A program made the translations under genes and the position numbers. A stretch of 64,000 bases of DNA from Meiothermus sp. (lineage in GTDB: Bacteria; Deinococcota; Deinococci; Deinococcales; Thermaceae), in contig NZ_JANXCG010000093.1 of assembly GCF_025060375.1 (NCBI RefSeq), positions 1 through 64,000 on the forward strand. Direction: 5' to 3'. Position 1 is the first letter of the stretch. The number at the start of each line of letters is the position of its first letter. Under the pieces are notes generated by a model. That model saw only the letters and a program-made list of their open reading frames with translations. It did not search any database and was not told where the DNA came from. Of the stretch, positions 17,453 to 27,492 are shown in pieces.

Positions 17453-19561
17453 TCACTCGAGCCGCTCGAGCCCAGCAAACCTCAGGGCCAGCCGCTTCAG
17501 GCCAACCTCGGGAAACATCACCGTCACCTCCTCCCCCATGGCCGCCACCACGGTGCCCTGACCAAACTTGGGGTGGCGCACCTTTTCACCCCCTCTAAAC
17601 CCCTGGGCAGGCTTCTCGGGCTTGGGAAGACGGGATGGAGCGGCTGAGGTCTCACCAAAAGCCCCCACCTCCTGCAAAAGCTCCCGAGGAATATCCTCTA
17701 GGAATCGGCTCGGACGCGTGTACTCCCGTTTCCCGTAGACCTCTCGCTCCTCAGCATAGGAGAGGTAGAGCCGCTCCTGAGCCCTGGTAATGCCTACATA
17801 AAAAAGCCGACGTTCCTCCTCTAGGTCCTCCAGCCGGCTCAGGCTGTTGCGGTGGGGAAGGAGGTTTTCCTCTAGGCCGACCAGGAACACGGTGGGAAAC
17901 TCGAGCCCCTTGGCGTTGTGCAGGGTCATAAGCGTCACCGCCTCGGCAGGAGCCTCGCCCTGAGGCTCTTCGGCCCTAGCGGTAAGGGCCACCGCGTCCA
18001 AAAAGTCGGCCAGGCTCCCCCCCTCCTCCTCCTCCCAGTCGCGCGCCGCCCGGAGCAACTCCTCCACGTTTTGCAGCCGGTCCTCCCCGTCGGGCTCCTC
18101 CCGCAGAGCCTCACGAAAACCGGTAGCCTCTAGAACCCGCTGGAAAAAGGCCACTGGGCCGCTCTCAAAGGCCGACTCCATCAGCTCCTGCAGAAGCCCG
18201 ACAAAGGCCTGCACCGGCTGGGGCCGGCTCAGCACTTGCTGGGCGGCGCAAAGGGCCTCGTAAAGGCTGAGGCCAGCCTTCTGGGCATAATCCACCAGCC
18301 TGCTCACCGTGCTGGCCCCTATGCCGCGGGGGGGCGTGTTGACAATGCGGCGGAGGTTAATCCCATCCGCAGGGTTGACCGCCACCCGGGCGTAGGCCAG
18401 CAGGTCTTTGACCTCGCGCCGCTCAAAAAAACCCACCGCCCCCACCAACCGCACCGGTACCCCTGCCCGCCGCAGGTGTTCTTCCAAAAGGCGCGACTGG
18501 GCGTTGGTACGGTAGAGCACCGCAATACCCTGGTAGCCGCCCAGCCGGACAACCTCGCGGGCCACAAAGGCCGCCTCTTCGCGGGCATTGGGGGCCCGGT
18601 ACAACCGCACCGGCTCACCCCCCTCCTTGGTGGGGCGCAGGACCTTCTCCAAACGCAAGGCGTTTTTCTCAATCACCGCGTTGGCCACCTGAAGGATGGG
18701 GCGGCTCGAGCGGTAGTTCTCCTCCAGGCGGATCACCCGCGCCTCCGGGTAGTCCTGGGTGAAGCGAAGGATGTTGTGGATGTCCGCTGCTCGAAAGCCG
18801 TAAATGCTCTGGTCAGGGTCCCCCACCACCATCAGGTTGGGCTTTTCCCCGGCCAACAGCCGGGTCAGGCGGTACTGGACTGGGTTGGTGTCCTGGTACT
18901 CGTCCACGTGGATGAAGCGGGCCCGCTGCTGCACCTTGTGCAAAACCTCGGGATGGTCCTCAAACAGCTTGATGGCAAGCAGCAACAGGTCGTTGAAGTC
19001 TACCGCCCCCTGGACCTTCAGGGCCTCCTGGTACCTGCGGTAGACCTCGGCGGCCACTTCCTTGGGCACCCCTCCAATGTAGTCCGGCGCCTCCCTAAGG
19101 AAGGCCGAAAGCTCCTCTCCGCGGTTCTTGATCCGGTCCAGCATGGCCCTAAACGGCCCCGGCCTGGCCTCCAGCCCAAGCTCCTTGAGCACCTCCTTTA
19201 AGAGGGCGTTCTGGTCGTCCTCATCGAAAATAACGAAGCCTGGCCTGAGGCCCACATACTCCCCATACACCCGGAGAATCCGCACCGCGGCAGCGTGAAA
19301 GGTGGCTACCCAAAGCTCTTTGGCCTGTGGCCCCACCATCCGCACCAGCCGCTCCTTCATCTCACCCGCGGCCTTGTTGGTAAAGGTCACAGCCAGTATC
19401 TCGCTGGGGTAGACCCGGCGCTCGCGCATCAGGTAGGCAATCCGGTGAACCACCGTGCGCGTCTTCCCCGAACCCGCCCCTGCCACCACCAGGGCCGGTC
19501 CTTCAAAGTGCTTCACAGCCTCCTGCTGGGCCGGGTTGAGGGAGGATAGGAGGTCGGACAT
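17453..19561 (-). CDS. pcrA: ATP-dependent DNA helicase PcrA/UvrD
   Basis: Superfamily 1A 3'-5' helicase for nucleotide excision and mismatch repair and for removing proteins from DNA. Motif I VVAGAGSGKTRTVVHRIA, motif II HVDEYQDTNPVQY, motif III VGDPDQSIYGFRAA, motif IV LEENYRSSRPI, motif V TLHNAKGLEFPTVFLVG and motif VI FYVGITRAQERLYLSYA are all intact. The C-terminal stretch KVRHPKFGQGTVVAAMGEE is the Tudor-like domain that binds RNA polymerase. Length is 702 aa. Upstream on the minus strand TTGACA and TAGACT occur with an unusually short 14-base spacing, so the promoter is uncertain. hisA is divergent. Confidence 0.94.
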   Translation of the reverse strand: MSDLLSSLNPAQQEAVKHFEGPALVVAGAGSGKTRTVVHRIAYLMRERRVYPSEILAVTFTNKAAGEMKERLVRMVGPQAKELWVATFHAAAVRILRVYGEYVGLRPGFVIFDEDDQNALLKEVLKELGLEARPGPFRAMLDRIKNRGEELSAFLREAPDYIGGVPKEVAAEVYRRYQEALKVQGAVDFNDLLLLAIKLFEDHPEVLHKVQQRARFIHVDEYQDTNPVQYRLTRLLAGEKPNLMVVGDPDQSIYGFRAADIHNILRFTQDYPEARVIRLEENYRSSRPILQVANAVIEKNALRLEKVLRPTKEGGEPVRLYRAPNAREEAAFVAREVVRLGGYQGIAVLYRTNAQSRLLEEHLRRAGVPVRLVGAVGFFERREVKDLLAYARVAVNPADGINLRRIVNTPPRGIGASTVSRLVDYAQKAGLSLYEALCAAQQVLSRPQPVQAFVGLLQELMESAFESGPVAFFQRVLEATGFREALREEPDGEDRLQNVEELLRAARDWEEEEGGSLADFLDAVALTARAEEPQGEAPAEAVTLMTLHNAKGLEFPTVFLVGLEENLLPHRNSLSRLEDLEEERRLFYVGITRAQERLYLSYAEEREVYGKREYTRPSRFLEDIPRELLQEVGAFGETSAAPSRLPKPEKPAQGFRGGEKVRHPKFGQGTVVAAMGEEVTVMFPEVGLKRLALRFAGLERLE

Positions 19562-19632
19562 AAACGCGGTTAGAAGTCTACCCTACCGTGGCCCTGTCAA
19601 ATAGGCCCCTCCCGGGATGGTAGAATCCGCTG

Positions 19633-20334
19633 GTGCTGGTAATTCCTGCCGTGGACATTCAAGCTGGCCGGGCGGTCCGGTTGTACGAGGGCGACCCCGA
19701 GCGGCAAACCGTCTACTTTGAAAACCCGGTGGAGGCTGCCCTCCACTGGCAGGGCCAGGGGGCACGGGCGCTGCACCTGGTAGACCTGGACGCAGCTACT
19801 GGCCGGGGGGAAAACCGCCCGGCGCTGAAGGCCATCGCAAAGCGGGTCTCGGTGCCCTTCCAGGTGGGGGGTGGGGTGCGCAGCCTGGAGGCAGCGCGGG
19901 AAATCCTGGGCCTGGGGGCCAGCCGGGTGGTGGTGGGTACCGTGGCGGTGAAGGCCCCAGAGGTGCTGGAGGCAATGCTGACCGAGCTAGGTCCCGAGCG
20001 AATCGCGGTAAGCCTGGACGCGCGGGGGCTGGCGGTGGTGGTCTCCGGCTGGGCTGAGACCACCAACCTTAGCGTGCTGGAGGCCTGCCAAAGGATGTGG
20101 GCCATGGGGGTACGCACCCTGGTCTACACCGATGTGCGTCGGGATGGCACCCTGCAAGGCCTGGACCTAGCAACCATCGCCCAGGTGCGCGCGGCCTGGC
20201 CGGGCTTCCTAATCGCTGGCGGGGGCATTGCCGGGGAGGAAGACCTGAGGGCACTGAAGACCCTGGGGGTGGAGGGGGCTATTGTGGGCAAGGCCCTCTA
20301 CGAGGGCCGGGTTGAGCTGGGCCGCTGGGTGTAA
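19633..20334 (+). CDS. hisA: Phosphoribosylformimino-AICAR isomerase
   Basis: (beta/alpha)8 isomerase of histidine biosynthesis that converts ProFAR to PRFAR. Asp8 in IPAVDIQAGRAVRL, phosphate loops VGGGVRSLE and AGGGIAGEEDL, and Asp129 (SLDARG) and Thr166 (VYTDVRRDGTLQG) mark the active site. Length is 233 aa. The GTG at 19633 lies six bases after TAGAAT (19621-19626) and has no Shine-Dalgarno, so a leaderless mRNA is likely. It is the first gene of a plus-strand set with the LapA-like and recJ genes; other his genes are not nearby. Confidence 0.93.
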   Translation: MLVIPAVDIQAGRAVRLYEGDPERQTVYFENPVEAALHWQGQGARALHLVDLDAATGRGENRPALKAIAKRVSVPFQVGGGVRSLEAAREILGLGASRVVVGTVAVKAPEVLEAMLTELGPERIAVSLDARGLAVVVSGWAETTNLSVLEACQRMWAMGVRTLVYTDVRRDGTLQGLDLATIAQVRAAWPGFLIAGGGIAGEEDLRALKTLGVEGAIVGKALYEGRVELGRWV

Positions 20335-20343
20335 ACTTCCGGT

Positions 20344-20658
20344 ATGAAGCTGCTGAGCAGTCTGGCCTTCGCCGTTGTGCTGGGGGTGGTGGCCTTCACC
20401 TGGGGGCTGTACGTGCTCGAGCCCAACCTCCTCCTGGGAACCCCCTGGGGCCCGGTGCATGTGGCCCTCCTGGTGCTGGCCTCGTTTAGCCTGGGGTTAC
20501 TGGTCATGGGGCTTTACGTGCTCTCGGGCTGGGTGAACGCCCAGACCGCCCTCTACCGGCGTAGCCGGGAGCTCAAGCAGGTGCGGGAGGAACTCCAAGC
20601 CCTAAAGAGGCAGCACCCTGAGGAAATCCCCGTCATTCCCGACCGGTCTGGGCAATGA
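20344..20658 (+). CDS. LapA-like (DUF1049) small membrane protein
   Basis: A 104-residue protein with two membrane helices (about 5-25 and 38-62), then a cytoplasmic coiled-coil (RRSRELKQVREELQALKRQ). This is the layout of the lipopolysaccharide-assembly A/DUF1049 family, which often works with LapB in Gram-negative envelopes. It starts nine bases after hisA, and its stop overlaps the recJ ATG (ATGA), so it is translated together with recJ. The exact role in this lineage is unknown. Confidence 0.75.
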   Translation: MKLLSSLAFAVVLGVVAFTWGLYVLEPNLLLGTPWGPVHVALLVLASFSLGLLVMGLYVLSGWVNAQTALYRRSRELKQVREELQALKRQHPEEIPVIPDRSGQ

Positions 20659-22631
20659 ACTGGAGGTTTCGCCCCTGGCCCCCCCCAGAGCACCTCCGCC
20701 CCCTGGTGGAGGGGCTGGAAATTCCCCCGCTGGCCGCGGCGGTGCTCTGGAATCGGGGCTTCCGGCGAAAGGAAGACCTTACCCCTCCGCTCAGGCTCCT
20801 GCCCCTAAGGGGCCTCGAGGAGGCAGCCCAGCGGGTAATCACGGCCCTGAGGAAGGGCGAGCGCATCCGGATACACGGCGACTACGACGCCGACGGGCTC
20901 ACCGGCACGGCCATCCTCATCAAGGGGCTCAGGCGGCTGGGCGCCAACGTCCATCCCTTCATTCCCCACCGGCTGGAGGAGGGGTATGGCGTCCTGATGG
21001 AGCGAATCCCCGAGCACCTGGAGGCCTGCGAGCTCTTCATCACCGTAGACTGCGGGATTACCAACCACGCCGAGCTCAAGGAGCTGGTGGAAAACGGGGT
21101 CTCCGTGCTGGTCACCGACCATCACTCCCCCGGCCCCAACCCACCCCCAGGCCTGGTCGTCCACCCTGCCCTCACCCCAGACCTCGAGGGGGCCCACCCT
21201 ACGGGGGCGGGGGTGGCTTTCTTGCTGCTGTGGCAGGTCTACCAGAGCCTGGGGCAGGCACCTCCCTTAGAGTTCGCCGATTTGGCGGCCATCGGCACCA
21301 TAGCCGACGTAGCCTCGCTGCAGGGCTTCAACCGAGCGCTGGTCCAAGAGGGGCTGCGCCGCCTCAGGGACTCCGCGCACCTGGGCCTGCGCGAGCTGGC
21401 CTCCGCGCACTGCCAGGAGTACACCGCCGAAGAGGTGGCCTTCCGCATCGCCCCTCGCATCAACGCCGCCTCGAGGCTCGGCCAGGCCGGGGTGGCCCTC
21501 GAGCTGCTCACCACCGAGGACCCCCTTCAGGCCCCTTCCCTAGCCGAGGCCCTCTCCCGCTTCAACGCCCAAAGGCAGCGCATCGAGGAGGAGATGCTAA
21601 GGCGCATCGAGGCTCACCTCAACCCCAGCCTCCCAGCCCTGGTCGTCCACGACCCCACAGGGCACCCCGGGGTGATGGGCATTGTGGCCAGCCGGCTGCT
21701 GGAACGGCACTACAAACCGGTCTTTATCATCGCCCAGGGCAAGGGCTCGGTTCGCTCCACCCCGGGCATCAGCGCAGTGGGGGCCCTGCGCCACGCCCAG
21801 GCCCACCTCAAGCGGTTTGGCGGGCACGCCCAGGCAGCGGGCTTCGCCATTGAGGAGGACCAGATCCCCGCGTTTGAACGCTCCATACAGGAGTATGTGG
21901 GCCGTTTTCCTACCCCTGTGCAGGAGGTCGAACTGGACGGCTGGCTGGACGGCGAGGACCTGGCCGCGCTGCACCGGGCCGTAGCCCTCCTCGAGCCTAC
22001 CGGGGAGGGAAACCCCAAGCCCCTTTTCTACCTGCGGGGCCGCCCAGAGGGGGTGCGCCTTCTGGGGGAAGGCCGCCACCTCTCCTTCCGCCTGGGGGGC
22101 CTGAGGGTGGTCAAGTGGCGCGACAGCTGCCAGGAACTGCCGGACCCCCTGGAGCTCGCCGCTGAGCTGGTCCTCAACCGGTGGAACGGGGAGGAGAACC
22201 TGGAGCTCCGGGCCGCGGCCTACCGGCCGGCCTCCCCCGAAGCATCCCTGGGAGAGGTCTGGGCAGTCCCGGTTCCCCTGCGGGAGGGGCTCGAGCGGGC
22301 CCTAAGGGAAAAGGCCCGGGTGTACGTCCATCCCCAGGGGGCCTCGTGGTTCAGCAAGCGAGGGCTCCAGGTGGTGCCGGCCGACCAGGCCACCTACTGG
22401 TTCAGCCTCCCTGAGGCCCCGGCCCGCCCCCCCCAGGTGCGCGTCGTTCTCACCGAAAAGGCCCAAAGCGCCCTGGAAAACCACCCCGACCGCTTGGTCA
22501 GGGCCTTTGGGCAGCGGGTCGCCGCGGCCTACCGGGCCGGCTCCGCCGCTTTGCTGAGCGAGAGCCTAGAGCGCTACTGGCAGGCCCTGGTCAGCACCAG
22601 GAGCGGCGGGGTGCCTACCAGCCCCGCTTAG
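20655..22631 (+). CDS. recJ: Single-stranded-DNA-specific exonuclease RecJ
   Basis: 5'-3' exonuclease for recombinational and base-excision repair. DHH phosphoesterase motifs: [33 protein letters not shown] and [10 protein letters not shown]. The DHHA1 region contains [19 protein letters not shown] and the glycine-rich [14 protein letters not shown], followed by the OB-fold and a C-terminal extension. Length is 658 aa, similar to Thermus RecJ. The last 17 bases overlap the convergent pdxS gene, so the two 3' ends share sequence. Confidence 0.94.
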   Translation: MNWRFRPWPPPEHLRPLVEGLEIPPLAAAVLWNRGFRRKEDLTPPLRLLPLRGLEEAAQRVITALRKGERIRIHGDYDADGLTGTAILIKGLRRLGANVHPFIPHRLEEGYGVLMERIPEHLEACELFITVDCGITNHAELKELVENGVSVLVTDHHSPGPNPPPGLVVHPALTPDLEGAHPTGAGVAFLLLWQVYQSLGQAPPLEFADLAAIGTIADVASLQGFNRALVQEGLRRLRDSAHLGLRELASAHCQEYTAEEVAFRIAPRINAASRLGQAGVALELLTTEDPLQAPSLAEALSRFNAQRQRIEEEMLRRIEAHLNPSLPALVVHDPTGHPGVMGIVASRLLERHYKPVFIIAQGKGSVRSTPGISAVGALRHAQAHLKRFGGHAQAAGFAIEEDQIPAFERSIQEYVGRFPTPVQEVELDGWLDGEDLAALHRAVALLEPTGEGNPKPLFYLRGRPEGVRLLGEGRHLSFRLGGLRVVKWRDSCQELPDPLELAAELVLNRWNGEENLELRAAAYRPASPEASLGEVWAVPVPLREGLERALREKARVYVHPQGASWFSKRGLQVVPADQATYWFSLPEAPARPPQVRVVLTEKAQSALENHPDRLVRAFGQRVAAAYRAGSAALLSESLERYWQALVSTRSGGVPTSPA

Positions 22632-23496
22632 CCAGCCGCTCCTCCTCGGTGAGGAAGTCCAGGTTGATGCCCACCATAGGCTCACCTAGGTCCTCGGAAA
22701 CCTCGGCCAGCACCTCAGGGTTGTTGTAATGGGCCACCGCCCGCACGATGGCCCTGGCCCGCTTGCGGGGATCCCCCGACTTGAAAATGCCCGAGCCCAC
22801 AAAAACCCCATCCATGCCAAGCTGCATCATAAGGGCGGCATCGGCTGGGGTAGCCACCCCTCCAGCGGCAAAGTTCACCACCGGCAGGCGGCCGTTCTCG
22901 TGGACCCAGAGAACCAGCTCGTACGGGGCTCCCAGGCTCTTGGCCAGGGTCATGAGCTCCTCCCGGGGGGTGGCCTGAATCTGGCGGATACCCCCCAGCA
23001 CCTTGCGGGCGTGGCGTACCGCCTCCACCACGTTTCCGGTGCCGGCCTCGCCCTTGGTACGGATCATGGCCGCCCCCTCACCAATGCGCCGCAGAGCTTC
23101 GCCAATGTCGGTGGCCCCACACACAAAGGGCACCCTGAAGGCGTGCTTGTCGATGTGGTAGGCATCGTCGGCGGGGGTGAGCACCTCCGACTCATCGATG
23201 AAGTCCACCCCTATGGCCTCCAGTATCTGGGCCTCCACAAAGTGGCCGATCCGACACTTGGCCATTACCGGGATGGAAACCGCCGACATGATTTCCTTGA
23301 TGAGCTTGGGGTCGGACATGCGGGCCACGCCCCCTTGGGCACGGATATCGGCGGGAACGCGCTCCAGCGCCATCACTGCCACCGCACCAGCTTCTTGGGC
23401 AATCTCGGCCTGCTGGGCGTTGACCACATCCATGATCACGCCCCCCTTGAACATCTCCGCAAACCCAGTTTTGACCCGCAGGGTTCCTCTCTCCAT
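22615..23496 (-). CDS. pdxS: Pyridoxal 5'-phosphate synthase subunit PdxS
   Basis: Synthase subunit of the DXP-independent vitamin B6 pathway, making PLP from ribose 5-phosphate, glyceraldehyde 3-phosphate and ammonia. Diagnostic stretches are [40 protein letters not shown], the catalytic Lys in [14 protein letters not shown] and [20 protein letters not shown]. The ATG at 23496 has GGAGGAAAGG before it and gives the canonical 293 aa. pdxT, the glutaminase partner, is not adjacent on either side, which is unusual. The upstream gene encodes a polysaccharide deacetylase. Confidence 0.96.
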   Translation of the reverse strand: MERGTLRVKTGFAEMFKGGVIMDVVNAQQAEIAQEAGAVAVMALERVPADIRAQGGVARMSDPKLIKEIMSAVSIPVMAKCRIGHFVEAQILEAIGVDFIDESEVLTPADDAYHIDKHAFRVPFVCGATDIGEALRRIGEGAAMIRTKGEAGTGNVVEAVRHARKVLGGIRQIQATPREELMTLAKSLGAPYELVLWVHENGRLPVVNFAAGGVATPADAALMMQLGMDGVFVGSGIFKSGDPRKRARAIVRAVAHYNNPEVLAEVSEDLGEPMVGINLDFLTEEERLAKRGW

Positions 23497-23540
23497 CCTT
23501 TCCTCCAGGGGAACAGGATACGCCTTTTTGCCTGGGCTTC

Positions 23541-24686
23541 CTAGGGGGGGCGCTTCCAACGGGCCAGAAACTCCTCGCGAGGGCTGTAGGCCAGCTGGGC
23601 AATGGGCACGCCCCGTTTGGGCCGCTCACCCCGGTAAAGCCACAAAAACCACGTGCTGGCGGTGCCGTAAACCAGGCGTTGCCAGGGCGTGACTGGGGCC
23701 AGGTGGAAACCAAACACCCGCAGCGCGGTGGCCGCTTGGGATATTCCCCAAACCCCGCGGATTTCCGGCCTTTGCTCTAGGTACTCCGCAAGCAGGGTAA
23801 AACCCCGCCGACCCTCACGCAGAAGCTGCATCTGGGTCATGGCCGGGGTGCGCACCGAGTCAAGGTGCACCTCGAGGCTGGGCTCACCCCTGCGAAGCCC
23901 CGGCTGGCTGGGCCCCGGGAAGGCACAGGGGCTCACCGCCAGGTAATCAAAGGGACCCAACCCCAGCCGCATAACCCTGTTCTTGCGAAAGTAGCGCTCG
24001 TGCCCCCCCTGGCTGGCCCGCATCAACCCCTCGCGCCAGGTCAAGGGACGGGCCCCCAACTCGTCAAGCCGGACCATCTGGTAGCCGAGCTCCTTCAGGC
24101 GGGGCAGGATTTCGTCCAGGACAGCCAGAGTCTGGGGGAAACGCTCGTTGTCGTGGAGGAGCACCACCGAACCCGGCCGCACCCAGACCAGCACCCGCTC
24201 GGCCAGGGCCTTGGGGTCTGCCGATGTCCAGTCACGCGACTCCACATCCCAAAGGGCCACACTCTTTCCAGCTCGGCGGGCCAGGAAGCGGGTAAAGGGG
24301 GTGTGGATGCCGTGGGGTGGGCGGTAATAGCGGCCCGGAACCGCTCGAACCTGACGGGCTTCCTGCCAAGGCAGGAGCCAGAAGGCCGGGCGGTGCACCT
24401 CCCCGTGCGACTCCACCTGGTGCCCTTCAGCCCTGATTCTCTCCAGCAGCTCGGGGTACGCCCTAACCTGGGACCCCAGAACGAAGAAGGTGGCCTTCAC
24501 GCCGTGATGCCGGAGCCGTTCCAAAATGGCCTCGGTGTGGGGCCCCGGCCCATCGTCAAAGGTAAGGGCCAGCTGGGGGCGGCTGCGGTCGCCCCAAGCG
24601 ATGGCCCCCACCCCCATCCAGCGGTGAAGCACATCGGCCCCCACGTACAGGGCCAGCAGCAAGAAACCCAAAAGCAGGAGCTCCAT
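23541..24686 (-). CDS. Polysaccharide deacetylase family protein with extra C-terminal domain
   Basis: NodB-homology carbohydrate esterase. An N-terminal membrane anchor ([19 protein letters not shown]) is followed by the deacetylase core. Motif 1 is [17 protein letters not shown]. Motif 2 differs from the usual H(S/T)xxH, reading [12 protein letters not shown]. Motif 3 is [11 protein letters not shown], and LLHDNE is the late motif. The roughly 175-residue C-terminal extension (from about 210) has no recognised fold. The ATG at 24686 has GGAGG upstream. It is the partner of a glycosyltransferase gene 14 bases upstream, suggesting cell-envelope glycan or glycolipid modification. Confidence 0.83.
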   Translation of the reverse strand: MELLLLGFLLLALYVGADVLHRWMGVGAIAWGDRSRPQLALTFDDGPGPHTEAILERLRHHGVKATFFVLGSQVRAYPELLERIRAEGHQVESHGEVHRPAFWLLPWQEARQVRAVPGRYYRPPHGIHTPFTRFLARRAGKSVALWDVESRDWTSADPKALAERVLVWVRPGSVVLLHDNERFPQTLAVLDEILPRLKELGYQMVRLDELGARPLTWREGLMRASQGGHERYFRKNRVMRLGLGPFDYLAVSPCAFPGPSQPGLRRGEPSLEVHLDSVRTPAMTQMQLLREGRRGFTLLAEYLEQRPEIRGVWGISQAATALRVFGFHLAPVTPWQRLVYGTASTWFLWLYRGERPKRGVPIAQLAYSPREEFLARWKRPP

Positions 24687-24700
24687 CCAGCCTCCCGGCC

Positions 24701-25411
24701 TTACCGGCGCTCCCGGTCTGCGTAGTAGTCCGGACCATAGTCCTGCGGTAGCCCACGCAGACGGGCCCAGATGTTCCTCAGGTGAACGCCGTACATCTTC
24801 CACCGCCCCCGCTTGAGCCTGCGCCCTGAGGTAAGGACCCGGGCCTTAGGGGTGTAGACAATCCTGCCCCTTTGCCTGAGTTTCTGCATAAGGCGCATGT
24901 CCTCACCGAAGGGCACGTCGTAGCCGCCCACCTCCAGGGCTACCTGGCGACGCACCGCGTGGTTCCCCCCTGCAGCGTTGGGCTGGCCCAACCGATCCAT
25001 GAGGGCCAGGAAGAGAGGGTAGCCGTAGCGGGAAAGCAAGCGGTCAAAAAGGGGCGCATCGTAAAACTCCAGAGGCCCGTAGGTCTCCACCACCTGGGGG
25101 TCGCAAAAGGCTTCCCGAATGGCAGCCACCCAGCCGGGCTCTACCCGGCAGTCGGCGTCGGTGGCGGCCACCACCTCACTGCTGGCGGCCTCGAGCCCGG
25201 TCTGACGGGCAATGTGCAGGCCCGGCTGGGGCTGATAGACCACCCGCACCCCAAAACTCCGAGCTATCTCGGCGGTGCGGTCGGTGGAGCCGTTATCCAC
25301 CACAATGACCTCATCGGGGCCGGGCTCTTGGGCGAGGATGGACTCCAGGCAGGGGCCGATGTAGTCCTCCTCGTTGCGGGCAGGCACCACTACGCTCACA
25401 CTGGGGTTCAT
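24701..25411 (-). CDS. Glycosyltransferase family 2
   Basis: GT-A fold glycosyltransferase. The nucleotide-sugar motifs VSVVVPARNEEDYIGPCLES and VDNGSTDRTAEIARS, the DxD-like ATDADCRVEPGW and the acceptor-side GGNHAVRRQVALEVGGYD and EDMRLMQKLRQRG are all in order. The product is 236 aa with no clear membrane span, so it is cytosolic or peripheral. It begins 13 bases after the phosphohexomutase-like gene and is followed by the deacetylase gene, forming a small surface-glycan module. The sugar and acceptor are unknown. Confidence 0.88.
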   Translation of the reverse strand: MNPSVSVVVPARNEEDYIGPCLESILAQEPGPDEVIVVDNGSTDRTAEIARSFGVRVVYQPQPGLHIARQTGLEAASSEVVAATDADCRVEPGWVAAIREAFCDPQVVETYGPLEFYDAPLFDRLLSRYGYPLFLALMDRLGQPNAAGGNHAVRRQVALEVGGYDVPFGEDMRLMQKLRQRGRIVYTPKARVLTSGRRLKRGRWKMYGVHLRNIWARLRGLPQDYGPDYYADRERR

Positions 25412-25424
25412 GCCGGGCCCTATT

Positions 25425-26534
25425 CTACCCTCTGGGGCTTGCCGACAGGCCCATTTCCTCAAGCTGCTGGCCCAGGCTCCGCCCGCTTTGGGCCACCATC
25501 TCTAGGAGCAAAAGCCCGGCCAGCAGGCCGTCGCTCTGGGGCAGATGGGGGCCAAAGCAGAACCGCCCTGAGGGCTCCCCCGCCAAAAGCGCCCCCCTTG
25601 CCCGAAGCACCTCGGTGGGGCTGGAGGCAGTCTCAAACTCCAGGCCCAAGCGGCCCGCCAACCGGCCCAGCACCCCCCCTTCGCCAAAGCCAGAGACCAC
25701 CCGCCCGCGCAAGCCTTTCTGATGCAGGTGGTAGAGCAACAGGGCAAAAACCTCCTCTGCCGAGAGAAGCCGCCCTCCCGCCAGAACCACCCCCAGCCGG
25801 CTCCCATCCCCATCGTGGACCACCGCAAAGGTGGGATCCTGCTCGGCCCGAAGCAAGGTGGTCGCGGTGAAGAGGCTCTTGGCCTCAGGGACGGGCACCA
25901 CACCGTAGAAAAGCACGTCAGGAACTGCGTGCAACTCGCGCAGCTCGAGCCGAAGACCAGCCTCCTTGACGAAGCCCGAAACCCACCCTCCAGTAGCCCC
26001 GCCCAGGCTCTCGTGGTAGAGCACCCCCTCGTAGGCTCCCAAAGATTCCCGGTCAAGATGGGCCAGCAGGGCCTGGTAGTAGGGCCGCCGCAGGTCAAAG
26101 GTCTGGTAGGTCCCCTCCCTCTCCAAAGCAGTCGGCTGAACCCGCTCCCCCACAACGGCCAGAGCCTCGGGAGCAAGGGAAGCCCCCTCCCGGTCCCTGA
26201 AGGCCAGGCCCAGGTACTCAGCAGGCCGGCCCCCTCCCGTAACCATCACCCCTCCATCGGCCTCCAGGTGCCGAACCGCAAAGGAGAGGACCGGAGCAGG
26301 CAGAGAGGTCTTGGCTAGGTACACCTCCAGGCCTTCTGCCGAGAGCACCCCAGCCACCCGCTCAGCAAAACGGGGGCTCAGGAAACGGGTATCGTAGCCC
26401 ACCACCACCCTCCGCCCCCCCTGCTCGAGCAGGTAGGCCGCATAGGCCCGGGCAAGCCGGGCCGCATTCTCAAAGGTAAAAGCCTCAGCGATGACCGCCT
26501 GCCAACCCTCGCTGTCCATCCGAATCTCCGCCAT
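25425..26534 (-). CDS. Phosphohexomutase-like protein lacking the catalytic serine loop
   Basis: Clearly derived from the phosphoglucomutase/phosphomannomutase superfamily: VVVGYDTRFLS (about 43-53), a metal-loop-like VVHDGDGSRLGVV (Asp241, Asp243, Arg246) and a sugar-loop-like GEPSGRF. However, the active-site loop normally reading T-A-S-H-N-P is VMVTGGGRPAEYLG (97-110), so the phosphorylated serine is absent. Either the enzyme is inactive, or another residue carries the phosphate. The 369-aa length is shorter than the roughly 450 aa of active enzymes. It lies in the glycan module before the glycosyltransferase and 46 bases after the arginase gene. Confidence 0.75.
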   Translation of the reverse strand: MAEIRMDSEGWQAVIAEAFTFENAARLARAYAAYLLEQGGRRVVVGYDTRFLSPRFAERVAGVLSAEGLEVYLAKTSLPAPVLSFAVRHLEADGGVMVTGGGRPAEYLGLAFRDREGASLAPEALAVVGERVQPTALEREGTYQTFDLRRPYYQALLAHLDRESLGAYEGVLYHESLGGATGGWVSGFVKEAGLRLELRELHAVPDVLFYGVVPVPEAKSLFTATTLLRAEQDPTFAVVHDGDGSRLGVVLAGGRLLSAEEVFALLLYHLHQKGLRGRVVSGFGEGGVLGRLAGRLGLEFETASSPTEVLRARGALLAGEPSGRFCFGPHLPQSDGLLAGLLLLEMVAQSGRSLGQQLEEMGLSASPRG

Positions 26535-26580
26535 ACCTGCCCCACTATAACGACTGAGCGGGGCGGCACGGGCCAACCAA

Positions 26581-27477
26581 TCAGAAAATCCGCTTCCCAA
26601 GAAGGCTACCGGCCAGCTCTACCATGGTCCGGCCGGTGCGGTTGGCCACATCCAGGATGGGATTGACCTCCACCAGGTCCAGGCTCGTCACCAGGTTGGC
26701 ATCGGAGAAGAGCTCCATCAGCAGGTGGGCCTCCCGATAGGTAAGGCCTCCGGGAACCGGGGTGCCCACACCCGGGGCTATCTCTGGGTCGAGCGCATCC
26801 GCATCGAGGGATAGGTGAACCCTGGGAAGCCCGCGCATCTTGGCGACCACCGCTTGGGCGATGGCGGGTATTCCCAGCACGTCCACCTCCTTCATGGTGT
26901 AGACCGTCACCCCCCGTTCCCGCAGCAGGCCCACCTCTCCCCTATCCAGGCTCCGCACCCCAATCAGCACCACATCCTCAGGCCGCACCGCCGGTCCCTG
27001 ACCCCCCAGGTTGACCAAACGGGCATCGCCGAGGCCGCAGAGGTGGGCCAGAGGCATGCCGTGGATGTTGCCGCTGGGACTGGTCTCGGGGGTGTTGAAG
27101 TCGGCGTGGGCGTCCACCCAAATAACCCCCACGCGCTCGCCCCGGCTAGCCCCCACCACCGAACCCATGGCAATGGAGTGGTCGCCGCCCAGCACCACCG
27201 GTAGAACCTCCGGGGGCATCTGGCGCAGCACCTCCAGGGTCTCCAAGCAGGCCGCACGAATGGCTTCGAGGTAGGCCATCCCTCCCGGCCCTTGGCCCTG
27301 CCGGCGCAGGCTTTCCACCACCGGCACCCGGACATCGCCGTAGTCCTCCACCCGGTGGCCTAGGGCCTCCAGGGTTTCCTGAAGACGGCCGTAGCGGATG
27401 GCGCTAGGGCCCATGTCCACCCCTCGGCGGCCTTGGCCGAGGTCCATCGGCACCCCCAGGATGGCGACCCGCCTCAT
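26581..27477 (-). CDS. rocF: Arginase
   Basis: Mn-dependent hydrolysis of arginine to ornithine and urea. Metal ligands: GGDHSIAMGS, WVDAHADFNTPE and SLDADALDPEIAPGVGTPVPGG. The N-terminal VPMDLGQGRRGVDMGPSAIR is typical of the arginase rather than agmatinase branch. Length is 298 aa, as in Bacillus and Thermus arginases. It sits between comB and the phosphohexomutase-like gene with short gaps, in a minus-strand series headed by a CRP-type regulator. No other arginine-catabolic gene is in the window. Confidence 0.92.
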   Translation of the reverse strand: MRRVAILGVPMDLGQGRRGVDMGPSAIRYGRLQETLEALGHRVEDYGDVRVPVVESLRRQGQGPGGMAYLEAIRAACLETLEVLRQMPPEVLPVVLGGDHSIAMGSVVGASRGERVGVIWVDAHADFNTPETSPSGNIHGMPLAHLCGLGDARLVNLGGQGPAVRPEDVVLIGVRSLDRGEVGLLRERGVTVYTMKEVDVLGIPAIAQAVVAKMRGLPRVHLSLDADALDPEIAPGVGTPVPGGLTYREAHLLMELFSDANLVTSLDLVEVNPILDVANRTGRTMVELAGSLLGKRIF

Positions 27478-27492
27478 AACCGACGGCTCTAC

